The position numbers and the translations under genes were made by a program. The notes under the pieces are model-generated. The model was not told where the DNA came from. It did no database searches and was given only the letters and a program-made list of their open reading frames with translations. A DNA stretch of 64,000 bases from Pseudomonas sp. MWU15-20650 (GTDB taxonomy: Bacteria; Pseudomonadota; Gammaproteobacteria; Pseudomonadales; Pseudomonadaceae): positions 186,001 through 250,000 of the forward strand of contig NZ_JALJFG010000003.1 of assembly GCF_023242475.1 (NCBI RefSeq). Direction: 5' to 3'. This document shows positions 57,005 through 64,000 of the stretch, piece by piece. How positions within the stretch are numbered: the first letter of the stretch is position 1; each line of letters opens with the position of its first letter.

Positions 57005-59828
57005 AGTGACGAACCTCGCCGGCACCGCTGATGTTGTCGACACAACGACCGCAGATTTCAGGATGCTCAGGGTTCACGCCGACATCTTCACGGCAGTGCC
57101 AGCAACGGGCGCACTTGGGGAAGGCCGACTTGACCACTTTGAGCTTGAGGCCCGGAACCTCGGTAACCACGGCATCCGCCGGGGCCTGGGCGAAAGGTGC
57201 CAGGCTCGCGGTGGAGGTGATCAATACGAAACGCAGCTCATTGCTCAGCTTGGCCAGGTCGGCGGTCAGGCCCTCCTCGGCAAACAGGGTGACTTCGGCT
57301 TGCAGGTTGCCACCGACGGCCTTCGCCGCACGCTGAACTTCCAGTTCCTTGTTCACCGCAACCTTGACGGCCATCACGCCCTCCCAATACTCGCGGCCCA
57401 GCTCGAAGTCGGCCGGCAATTCGGTCAAGCCTTCGTACCAGGTGTTGAGCATGACAGACTCGTTGCGCTCGCCCGGCAGGTATTCCCACAATTCGTCGGC
57501 GGTGAAGGCCAGGATCGGAGCGATCCAGCGCACCAGCGCCTCGGAGATGTGGTACAGCGCGGTTTGCGCCGAACGGCGAGCCTTGCTGTTGGCGCCAGTG
57601 GTGTACTGACGGTCCTTGATGATGTCGAGGTAGAAACCACCCAGCTCCTGAACACAGAAGTTGTGGATCTTCGAGTACACGTTCCAGAAGCGGTATTCGC
57701 CGTAGTGCTCCTGCAACTCGCGCTGCAGTAACAGGGTACGGTCCACGGCCCAACGGTCCAGGGCGAGCATGTCCTCGGCCGGCAGGATGTCGGTGGCCGG
57801 GTTGAAACCGCTCAGGTTCGACAACAGGAAGCGTGCGGTATTACGGATACGACGATAGGCATCGGCGCTGCGCTGCAGGATCTGCTCCGATACAGCCATT
57901 TCGCCCGAATAATCGGTCGAGGCCACCCACAAGCGCATGATGTCGGCGCCCAAGGTGTCGTTGACCTTTTGCGGTGCGATCACGTTGCCCAGGGACTTGG
58001 ACATTTTGCGGCCGTTTTCATCAACGGTGAAACCGTGAGTCAGCAGTTCGCGGTACGGAGCGTGGTCGTCGATGGCGCAACCGGTCAGCAGCGACGAGTG
58101 GAACCAACCACGGTGCTGGTCCGAACCTTCCAGGTACAGGTCGGCGCGCGGGCCGGTCTCGTGGCCCATCGGGTGCGAGCCACGCAGCACGTGCCAGTGG
58201 GTGGTACCCGAATCGAACCACACGTCGAGGGTGTCACTGATCTTGTCGTACAGCGGCGCTTCGTCGCCGAGCAATTCGGCGGCGTCCAGCTTGAACCAGG
58301 CTTCAATGCCTTCCTGCTCGACGCGCTTGGCCACTTCTTCCATCAGTTCGACGGTGCGTGGGTGCAGCTCGCCGCTTTCCTTGTTCAGGAAAAACGGGAT
58401 CGGCACACCCCAGTTACGCTGGCGGGAGATGCACCAGTCCGGGCGGTTGGCGATCATCGAGTGCAGGCGTGCCTGGCCCCAGGCCGGTACGAACTTGGTG
58501 TCTTCGATCGCCTTGATCGCACGGTTACGCAGGGTCTGGCCCTGAACCGGCTCTTTATCCATGCCGATAAACCACTGCGCGGTGGCGCGGTAGATCAGCG
58601 GGGTCTTGTGGCGCCAGCAGTGCATGTAGCTGTGCTTGATGGTTTCGGTGTGCAGCAGAGCGCCGACTTCCGACAGTTTGTCGATGATCGGCTGGTTGGC
58701 CTTGAAGATGAACTGACCACCGAAGAACTCCAGGGACGGCACATAGACGCCGTTGCTTTGCACTGGGTTCAAGATGTCGTCGTTGACCATGCCATAGGCT
58801 TTGCAGGTCACGAAGTCGTCCACACCATACGCGGGCGCGGAGTGAACGATGCCGGTACCAGCGCCCAACTCAACGTAGTCAGCCAGGTACACAGGCGACA
58901 GGCGATCGTAGAACGGGTGACGGAAATTGATCAGTTCCAACGCCGAACCGGTAGTCGTGGCGATCACCGAACCTTGCAGCTCGTAGCGAGCCAGGCAAGA
59001 CTCGACCATTTCCTCGGCCAGCACCAGCAGGCGATCACCGACGTCCACCAGGGCGTAGGTGAATTCCGGGTGCACGTTCAGCGCCTGGTTGGCCGGGATG
59101 GTCCACGGGGTGGTGGTCCAGATCACGATGGCAGCCGGTTTGCCCAGGCTAGCCAGGCCAAAGGCCTCGGCCAGCTTGGCGTCGTCGGCGATCGGGAAGG
59201 CCACGTCGATGGTCGAGGACTTCTTGTCTTCGTACTCCACTTCCGCTTCGGCCAGGGCAGAACCGCAGTCGAAGCACCAGTTCACAGGCTTGAGGCCCTT
59301 GAACACGAAACCGCCTTTGACGATTTCGGCCAAGGCGCGGATTTCACCGGCCTCGTTCTTGAAGTCCATGGTCTTGTACGGGTTGTCCCAGTCGCCCAGC
59401 ACACCCAGACGGATGAATTCGGACTTCTGCCCTTCAATCTGCTCGGTAGCGTAGGCGCGGCACAGTTCGCGGGTTTTATCCGCGCCCAGGTTCTTGCCGT
59501 AGGTCACTTCGACTTTGTGTTCGATCGGCAGGCCATGGCAGTCCCAGCCCGGGACATAAGGCGCATCGAAACCCGAAAGGGTTTTCGAGCGGATGATCAT
59601 GTCCTTGAGAATTTTGTTCAGCGCATGACCGATGTGAATCGTGCCGTTGGCATAAGGAGGGCCGTCGTGCAGGACGAACTTCGGACGATCCTTGCCAATT
59701 TCGCGCAACTTTCCGTACAGGCCAATACTGTCCCAGCGCTGCAGGATCTGCGGTTCGCGCTGTGGCAGGCCGGCCTTCATTGGGAAGGCGGTGTCCGGAA
59801 GGTTTAACGTGGCTTTATAGTCGGTCAT
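56997..59828 (-). CDS. ileS: Isoleucyl-tRNA synthetase
   Basis: A 943-residue class I aminoacyl-tRNA synthetase with the HIGH motif in [16 protein letters not shown] in GRKMSKSLG, an editing CP1 domain in between ([16 protein letters not shown]) and a C-terminal zinc site (CARCWHC, CGRC). It is the bacterial, mupirocin-sensitive form by its zinc finger and size. It lies in the conserved ribF-ileS-lspA-fkpB-ispH run, 14 bp after ribF. Confidence 0.97.
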   Translation of the reverse strand: MTDYKATLNLPDTAFPMKAGLPQREPQILQRWDSIGLYGKLREIGKDRPKFVLHDGPPYANGTIHIGHALNKILKDMIIRSKTLSGFDAPYVPGWDCHGLPIEHKVEVTYGKNLGADKTRELCRAYATEQIEGQKSEFIRLGVLGDWDNPYKTMDFKNEAGEIRALAEIVKGGFVFKGLKPVNWCFDCGSALAEAEVEYEDKKSSTIDVAFPIADDAKLAEAFGLASLGKPAAIVIWTTTPWTIPANQALNVHPEFTYALVDVGDRLLVLAEEMVESCLARYELQGSVIATTTGSALELINFRHPFYDRLSPVYLADYVELGAGTGIVHSAPAYGVDDFVTCKAYGMVNDDILNPVQSNGVYVPSLEFFGGQFIFKANQPIIDKLSEVGALLHTETIKHSYMHCWRHKTPLIYRATAQWFIGMDKEPVQGQTLRNRAIKAIEDTKFVPAWGQARLHSMIANRPDWCISRQRNWGVPIPFFLNKESGELHPRTVELMEEVAKRVEQEGIEAWFKLDAAELLGDEAPLYDKISDTLDVWFDSGTTHWHVLRGSHPMGHETGPRADLYLEGSDQHRGWFHSSLLTGCAIDDHAPYRELLTHGFTVDENGRKMSKSLGNVIAPQKVNDTLGADIMRLWVASTDYSGEMAVSEQILQRSADAYRRIRNTARFLLSNLSGFNPATDILPAEDMLALDRWAVDRTLLLQRELQEHYGEYRFWNVYSKIHNFCVQELGGFYLDIIKDRQYTTGANSKARRSAQTALYHISEALVRWIAPILAFTADELWEYLPGERNESVMLNTWYEGLTELPADFELGREYWEGVMAVKVAVNKELEVQRAAKAVGGNLQAEVTLFAEEGLTADLAKLSNELRFVLITSTASLAPFAQAPADAVVTEVPGLKLKVVKSAFPKCARCWHCREDVGVNPEHPEICGRCVDNISGAGEVRHYA

Positions 59829-59842
59829 TTAAGGCTCTTCGG

Positions 59843-60781
59843 TTAGCGATGGGCGCTAGGTGCGGCTAGTGCACGGGCGGCGGCGACATCCGCATTGATC
59901 GCCGTTTTCAACGCCTCAAGGGAGGCGAAACGCTGCTCTTCACGCAGCTTCTGGTGGAAAACCACCGTCAAACGCCGGTCATACAAATCACCGGCAAAAT
60001 CCAAAAGGTGAACTTCCAGGTGGGCCTTGCCGTCACCTGCAACCGTGGGCCTGACGCCTATGTTGGCGACTCCCGGCCACGATTGGCCGTCGATATCGAC
60101 ACTCACCAGGTAAACCCCGGTCAGCGGTACACGACGGCGCTTGAGTTGCACGTTGGCAGTTGGCGTGCCCAATTGGCGCGCCAGCTTCTGGCCGTGCAGT
60201 ACCCGGCCCGCAATGCGGAACGGGCGACCGAGCAAGCGCTCGGCCAAGTCGAAGTCGGCAGCGGCCAGGGCGTTACGCACCTGGGTACTGCTCACGCGCA
60301 GGCCATCCAGTTCGACGGTTTGCGCGGCTTCGACAGTAAAACCTTGATTCACACCGGCATGTTGCAGGAAGTCGAAATCCCCGACGCGGTCACATCCGAA
60401 ACGGAAGTCGTCGCCGACCTCCAGGTGCTGCACGCCCAGGCCATCCACCAGGATACGGTCAACGAACTCAGCGGCGCTGAGGCTTTGCAGACGCTGGTTG
60501 AAGGCCAGGCAGAGCACACGGTCCACGCCCTCTTCAGCCAACAACTGCAGTTTGTCCCGCAGGCGGGCCAAGCGCGCCGGCGCCGTTTCCGGGGTAAAGA
60601 ATTCACGCGGCTGTGGCTCAAAAATCACCACGCAGCTGGGCACGCCCAACTCGACCGCTCGCTCGCGTAGCCGAGCCAGGATAGCCTGGTGGCCACGGTG
60701 AACACCGTCAAAGTTGCCAATAGTGGCGACGCAGCCCCGATGCTCAGGGCGCAGGTTGTGGAGACCTCGAACCAGCTGCAT
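59843..60781 (-). CDS. ribF: Bifunctional riboflavin kinase/FAD synthetase RibF
   Basis: A 312-residue enzyme that makes FMN from riboflavin and then FAD. The N-terminal FAD synthetase part has IGNFDGVHRGHQAIL, the riboflavin-kinase part has the C-terminal region TGVYLVSVDIDGQ and a GVRPTVAGDGKAHLEVHLLDF segment. ATG 60781 gives the family start MQLVRGLHNLRPEH; an upstream in-frame start at 60856 is unsupported. Confidence 0.95.
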   Translation of the reverse strand: MQLVRGLHNLRPEHRGCVATIGNFDGVHRGHQAILARLRERAVELGVPSCVVIFEPQPREFFTPETAPARLARLRDKLQLLAEEGVDRVLCLAFNQRLQSLSAAEFVDRILVDGLGVQHLEVGDDFRFGCDRVGDFDFLQHAGVNQGFTVEAAQTVELDGLRVSSTQVRNALAAADFDLAERLLGRPFRIAGRVLHGQKLARQLGTPTANVQLKRRRVPLTGVYLVSVDIDGQSWPGVANIGVRPTVAGDGKAHLEVHLLDFAGDLYDRRLTVVFHQKLREEQRFASLEALKTAINADVAAARALAAPSAHR

Positions 60782-60809
60782 AACGCGCTTCTTGCTCATA
60801 AAGTGGTCG

Positions 60810-60815
60810 ATTATA
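60810..60815 (-). promoter_or_regulatory. Candidate -10 box for ribF-ileS run
   Basis: On the minus strand TATAAT (60810-60815) lies ~29 bp before the ribF ATG. No strong -35 hexamer is seen (TGTCGT at 17 bp). It would drive ribF, ileS, lspA and the genes behind. Confidence 0.45.
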
Positions 60816-60867
60816 ACCACACCCGGCCTCGGACGACAGGCAACAGCGCAGGCCAAATGGGTCCATT

Positions 60868-60889
60868 CGATAAAACAACCGTTTTATCG
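60868..60889. other. AT-rich hairpin between murJ and ribF
   Basis: CGATAAAAC/GTTTTATCG form a perfect 9-bp inverted repeat with loop AACC, 12 bp behind the murJ stop. It lacks a T-run in the murJ direction; it may be a weak terminator or an operator of the ribF promoter. Confidence 0.4.
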
Positions 60890-60900
60890 CGATTAACGCG

Positions 60901-62439
60901 CTAGCCTAATGACTTGCGATTGAAATCCCGCAGGCGGAAACCTTGCAGCAGCAACATCCCGAAGTACACCACCACGCCAGCGACCACCAGCAGGCCCAGG
61001 CGCATGAAACGCTCCAGCATATGCCCCTCGTCCCAAGCCGGCATAACGTGCATCAGCCCCAGTAACACGGCCGACATCATGGCCACCGCCACTAACAGCT
61101 TGAGCGCGAACATCCCCCAGCCCGGCTGCGGCTGGAACATTTGTTGTTTACGCAGTTGATAAAACAGCAGGCCAGCATTGATGCATGCACCGGCACTGAT
61201 AGCCAGAGCCAGGCCGGCATGGGCCAACGGCCCGATAAATACCAGGTTGAGCAATTGGGTGACGACCAGCGTGAAAATCGCGATTTTCACGGGTGTGCGA
61301 ATGTTCTGCTGGGCATAGAAGCCAGGCGCCAGCACTTTGATTACGATAATGCCCAGCAGGCCGACGGAGTAAGCAATCAACGCGCGCTGGGTCATTGATG
61401 CATCAAAGGCGCTGAATTGGCCATATTGGAATAGCGATACGGTCAGCGGCTCGGCCAGGATGCCCAGGGCCAGGGAACATGGCAGCACCAGCACAAAACA
61501 CAGGCGCAGGCCCCAATCGAGGATGCGCGAGTATTCCTGGCGGTCCTTGCTGGCGTAGGTGCGTGACAGGGTCGGCAGCAAAATCGTGCCCAATGCCACG
61601 CCCAGGACACCAGACGGCAGTTCCATGAGGCGGTCGGCGTAGTACATCCACGATACCGAGCCGGATACCAGCAACGAGGCGAACGCTGTGTTGATGATCA
61701 GGGAGATCTGGCTCACCGACACCCCGAGGATCGCCGGCAGCATATTGCGCATCACGCGCCAGACCCCGGTGTCCTTCAGGTTGAGGCGTGGCAGGACGAG
61801 CATGCCGATCTTTTTCAGGTGCGGCAGCTGGTAGAGCAACTGCGCCAGGCCACCGGCCAGCACGGCCCAGCCCAAGGCCATGACCGGCGGATCGAAATAC
61901 GGCGTGAGGAACAGTGCGAAAATGATCATGCTGACGTTAAGCAGCGTCGGCACGAAGGCCGGCACCGAAAAACGGTTCCACGTATTGAGAATCGCCCCGG
62001 CCAGGGATGACAAGGAGATCAGCAATATATAAGGAAAGGTCACCCGCAACAGGTCAGTGGTCAGCGCGAATTTTTCCGGCGTATTGGCAAACCCGGGAGC
62101 CGTGGCCCAGATCACCCAGGGCGCAGCGAGCATACCGGCGATGGTCACCAGCATCAGTACCAGGGTCAACAGGCCCGAGACGTAGGCAATAAAGGTGCGG
62201 GTCGCCTCTTCGCCCTGCTGGGTCTTGTATTCCGCCAGGATCGGCACGAAAGCCTGTGAAAACGCGCCCTCGGCGAAGATCCGCCGCAGCAGGTTGGGCA
62301 ATTTAAAGGCAATAAAGAAAGCATCCGTGGCCATACTGGCGCCAAAAATGCGCGCCAGCAGGGTGTCACGCACGAACCCCAAAACCCGGGAGATCATCGT
62401 GATAGAGCTGACGGCAGCCAACGATTTAAGCAGATTCAT
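60901..62439 (-). CDS. murJ: Lipid II flippase MurJ
   Basis: A 512-residue polytopic membrane protein (about 14 helices, MviN/MATE-like) that flips lipid II for peptidoglycan synthesis. Family features are [23 protein letters not shown] at the start and [18 protein letters not shown]. It is divergent from rpsT, as in PAO1, and lies just upstream of ribF on the same strand. Confidence 0.96.
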   Translation of the reverse strand: MNLLKSLAAVSSITMISRVLGFVRDTLLARIFGASMATDAFFIAFKLPNLLRRIFAEGAFSQAFVPILAEYKTQQGEEATRTFIAYVSGLLTLVLMLVTIAGMLAAPWVIWATAPGFANTPEKFALTTDLLRVTFPYILLISLSSLAGAILNTWNRFSVPAFVPTLLNVSMIIFALFLTPYFDPPVMALGWAVLAGGLAQLLYQLPHLKKIGMLVLPRLNLKDTGVWRVMRNMLPAILGVSVSQISLIINTAFASLLVSGSVSWMYYADRLMELPSGVLGVALGTILLPTLSRTYASKDRQEYSRILDWGLRLCFVLVLPCSLALGILAEPLTVSLFQYGQFSAFDASMTQRALIAYSVGLLGIIVIKVLAPGFYAQQNIRTPVKIAIFTLVVTQLLNLVFIGPLAHAGLALAISAGACINAGLLFYQLRKQQMFQPQPGWGMFALKLLVAVAMMSAVLLGLMHVMPAWDEGHMLERFMRLGLLVVAGVVVYFGMLLLQGFRLRDFNRKSLG

Positions 62440-62610
62440 TGAAAGAGTTTGCGCCTATAGATAAAGAGCAGGCGAACAAAGCGCCCACTTATGCGATACT
62501 GCGCGCCTGCAACAGCACAGAGCCAAAGCTCGCGAGTTTACAGGTCAAGCGCCGGAAATAAATCACCCGCCTCTTCAGATCGACCACTCAGCAGTTCGCA
62601 TCAGCCGCCC

Positions 62611-62639
62611 TTGACAACCCATCAAGTCATCGGCATGAT
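62611..62639 (+). promoter_or_regulatory. Promoter of rpsT
   Basis: TTGACA (62611-62616), 17-bp spacer, then CATGAT (62634-62639), followed by a GC-rich TCGCGGCC stretch. It lies 53 bp before the rpsT start. The GC-rich discriminator fits ribosomal protein promoters under stringent control. Confidence 0.75.
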
Positions 62640-62692
62640 TCGCGGCCTATTTTGTTTGCTATTTCCTAAAAAGTCTTTCGAGGAGCTCGACG

Positions 62693-62971
62693 GTGGCCAA
62701 CACACCTTCCGCCAAAAAACGTGCAAAACAGGCTGAGAAGCGTCGCAGCCACAACGCCAGCCTGCGTTCCATGGTTCGCACCTACATCAAGAATGTAGTT
62801 AAAGCCATCGACACCAAAGACGCTGAAAAAGCCCAAGCTGCTTACGTTCTGGCCGTGCCAGTTATCGACCGTATGGCCGATAAAGGCATCATCCACAAGA
62901 ACAAGGCCGCTCGCCATAAGAGCCGCCTGAATGGCCACATCAAGGCTCTGAGCGTTCCTGCTGCAGCCTAA
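62693..62971 (+). CDS. rpsT: 30S ribosomal protein S20
   Basis: A 92-residue basic protein ([20 protein letters not shown]) that binds 16S rRNA helices early in 30S assembly. The start is GTG 62693, with GAGGAG upstream. Rare start codons on rpsT (UUG in E. coli) take part in its translational autoregulation, so the GTG may matter here. It is followed by a terminator. Confidence 0.97.
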   Translation: MANTPSAKKRAKQAEKRRSHNASLRSMVRTYIKNVVKAIDTKDAEKAQAAYVLAVPVIDRMADKGIIHKNKAARHKSRLNGHIKALSVPAAA

Positions 62972-63016
62972 GTGGTAACAACTGCCACGCAACCCAGGTT
63001 GTGTAACAGTTAAGAA

Positions 63017-63049
63017 ATGCCCCGTACCGAAAGGTCCGGGGCATTTTTG
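63017..63049 (+). terminator. Terminator after rpsT
   Basis: ATGCCCCG (63017-63024) and CGGGGCAT (63037-63044) pair around a 12-nt loop and are followed by T residues. Confidence 0.9.
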
Positions 63050-63108
63050 TTTGCCCACAGAATCATCATAAATTCCCTCCCACATTTGGATCGCGGTGAA
63101 TCTCAGGC

Positions 63109-63141
63109 AAAAAAACGCCCCGAGCCAGTCGGGGCGTTTTT
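63109..63141. terminator. Bidirectional terminator after slyD
   Basis: ACGCCCCGA/TCGGGGCGT (63115-63137) is flanked by A-run and T-run, so it works for minus-strand slyD and as a second stop for rpsT. A single REP end (CCTCCCACATTTGGATCG) lies just upstream at 63075. Confidence 0.88.
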
Positions 63142-63165
63142 GCTACCACCTGATCAAGACATCAA

Positions 63166-63651
63166 TCAATGGTGATGACCGCCTTCACCGTGGACGTGGC
63201 CGTGAGCCACTTCTTCCTGGGAAGCGTCGCGGATAGCAACGATCTTGACCTTGAAGTTCAGGCGCTGACCCGCCAGAGGGTGGTTACCGTCGACAGTCAC
63301 GTCGTCGCCGTCCAGGTCGCGGATAGTCACGATCTGCATTTGGCCGTCGGGTGCGGAAGCATGGAACTGCATGCCCACTTCCAGCTCGTCGACGCCTTCG
63401 AACATGCTGCGGCTCAGGGTGCTGACCAGCTCGGCGGAATATTCGCCGTAAGCATCTTCAGGTTCTACGGCGACAGTCAGTTCGTCACCGACGTTCTTGC
63501 CTTCCAGAGCCTTCTCCAGGCCCGGGATGATGTTACCTGCGCCTTGCAGGTAGACCAGCGGCGCGCCGCCGGCTGAGCTGTCGATGACCTCACCAGCGTC
63601 GTTGGTCAGGGTATAGTCGATGGAGACAGCCTTGTTAGCGGCGATCGTCAT
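63166..63651 (-). CDS. slyD: FKBP-type peptidyl-prolyl isomerase SlyD
   Basis: A 161-residue cytosolic chaperone and proline isomerase with FKBP and IF domains (GNIIPGLEKALEG, VDGNHPLAGQRLNF). The C-terminus ends in a histidine-rich tail (HGHVHGEGGHHH), a nickel-binding mark, shorter than in E. coli SlyD. ATG 63651 gives MTIAANKAVSIDY; the frame goes to 63981 without support. Confidence 0.94.
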   Translation of the reverse strand: MTIAANKAVSIDYTLTNDAGEVIDSSAGGAPLVYLQGAGNIIPGLEKALEGKNVGDELTVAVEPEDAYGEYSAELVSTLSRSMFEGVDELEVGMQFHASAPDGQMQIVTIRDLDGDDVTVDGNHPLAGQRLNFKVKIVAIRDASQEEVAHGHVHGEGGHHH

Positions 63652-63940
63652 GGGGCGAGACCTTTTGCATAAGAATGAAGAACGGACAAGTCTAAACAAG
63701 GATTTGCCCGAAAGCGAACAGAACCCGGACAGACGGACCCGACCAACGGCATCCTTCATCATTGGGTTCCACCAGGACGACGACCAACACTGGGTCGCCG
63801 AGCTGTCCTGCGGCCACACCCAGCACCTGCGCCACCAGCCGCCCTGGCAGTCGCGTACCTGGGTGCTTGACCCCGCGCAGCGCCTGGAAAAAATAGGCCA
63901 ACCCTTTGCCTGCGGCTGGTGTGCGCAAGGGCACGAATAA
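63650..63940 (+). CDS. DUF3565-type small zinc-ribbon protein
   Basis: About 96 residues; the core is FHQDDDQHWVAELSCGHTQH, then RHQPPWQSRTWVL and CGWC, matching DUF3565, with Cys/His likely to bind zinc. The start is uncertain: ATG 63650 overlaps the first bases of slyD, ATG 63620 lies inside slyD, and a TTG at 63704 is possible. The last 60 bases of the window after its stop show no assigned gene. Confidence 0.7.
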   Translation: MGRDLLHKNEERTSLNKDLPESEQNPDRRTRPTASFIIGFHQDDDQHWVAELSCGHTQHLRHQPPWQSRTWVLDPAQRLEKIGQPFACGWCAQGHE

Positions 63941-64000
63941 CGATAACCTTGGCGCCTGATTCGCGGTAGGCACTCAACCATAGGGTGCCACCCAAGCCAT

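Noticed and set aside
57969-59807. 612-codon plus frame over ileS
   Set aside because: Antisense shadow of isoleucyl-tRNA synthetase.
63941-64000. Possible end of another minus-strand gene at the right edge
   Set aside because: Three frames are open or nearly so in 60 bases; too short to decide.

Overview
The window is chromosomal DNA of a fluorescent Pseudomonas, most likely of the P. fluorescens group. Four things point there: a GC-rich coding style, gene order that follows the P. aeruginosa PAO1 interval from about PA4501 to PA4563 as I remember it, the genus-typical REP/REPIN palindromes (core close to GTGGGAGGGGGCTTGCTCCC), and genus marker genes (OprD-type porin, PiuA/PiuC/PiuB set, FruR-fruBKA, DUF1780 and DUF3094 proteins). 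No phage, integron, transposase or CRISPR array was seen. The window is core genome with small lineage-specific edits.

Layout. 1-6.5 kb: the end of an OprD-type porin, then a complete dipeptide ABC transporter dppABCDF, with strong hairpins on both sides of dppA. 6.5-7.4 kb: two tiny exported acidic proteins and a REPIN. 7.4-9.0 kb: prfC (minus). 9.3-12.75 kb: a four-gene osmoprotectant (glycine betaine/choline type) ABC transporter. 12.77-13.66 kb: a tandem array of five REPIN palindromes. 13.7-15.2 kb: ornithine decarboxylase with a hairpin/terminator leader. 15.3-21.8 kb: an iron-uptake island (Sel1-repeat protein, PiuC, PiuA, PepSY/flavoprotein reductase). 22.1-23.6 kb: PhoD phosphatase. 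23.7-30.5 kb: fructose PTS operon fruBKA, divergent from the LacI-type regulator fruR, with a FruR operator between them. 30.5-35.6 kb: TatD, a zinc-ribbon membrane protein, ampD-ampE and a DUF1631 protein.

35.8-42.8 kb: nadC, tRNA-Thr, pilA, pilC, pilD, coaE, yacG and small conserved genes. 42.9-44.2 kb: type II NADH dehydrogenase. 44.3-44.9 kb: a tRNA cluster Asn-Pro-Lys-Pro (minus). 45.1-49.5 kb: clpB with a clear sigma-32 promoter, pgeF and rluD. 49.6-52.1 kb: bamD, a PP0621-type protein and thiO. 52.2-55.1 kb: minor pilins. 55.1-62.4 kb (minus): ispH, fkpB, lspA, ileS, ribF and murJ, linked to lipoprotein processing, translation and envelope synthesis. 62.7-64 kb: rpsT, slyD and a DUF3565 protein.

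The main biological points are these. The type IV pilus gene set looks reduced: pilB, pilSR and pilY1 are not at their usual places, while pilA, pilC, pilD and minor pilins remain. A second tRNA-Pro copy sits directly behind an intrinsic terminator. The REPIN array has a 183-bp period, a multiple of three, which creates a long spurious reading frame. I saw no convincing entirely new multi-gene system. The best candidates for something undescribed are the paired acidic exported microproteins, the speC leader and the palindromes upstream of the osmoprotectant operon.
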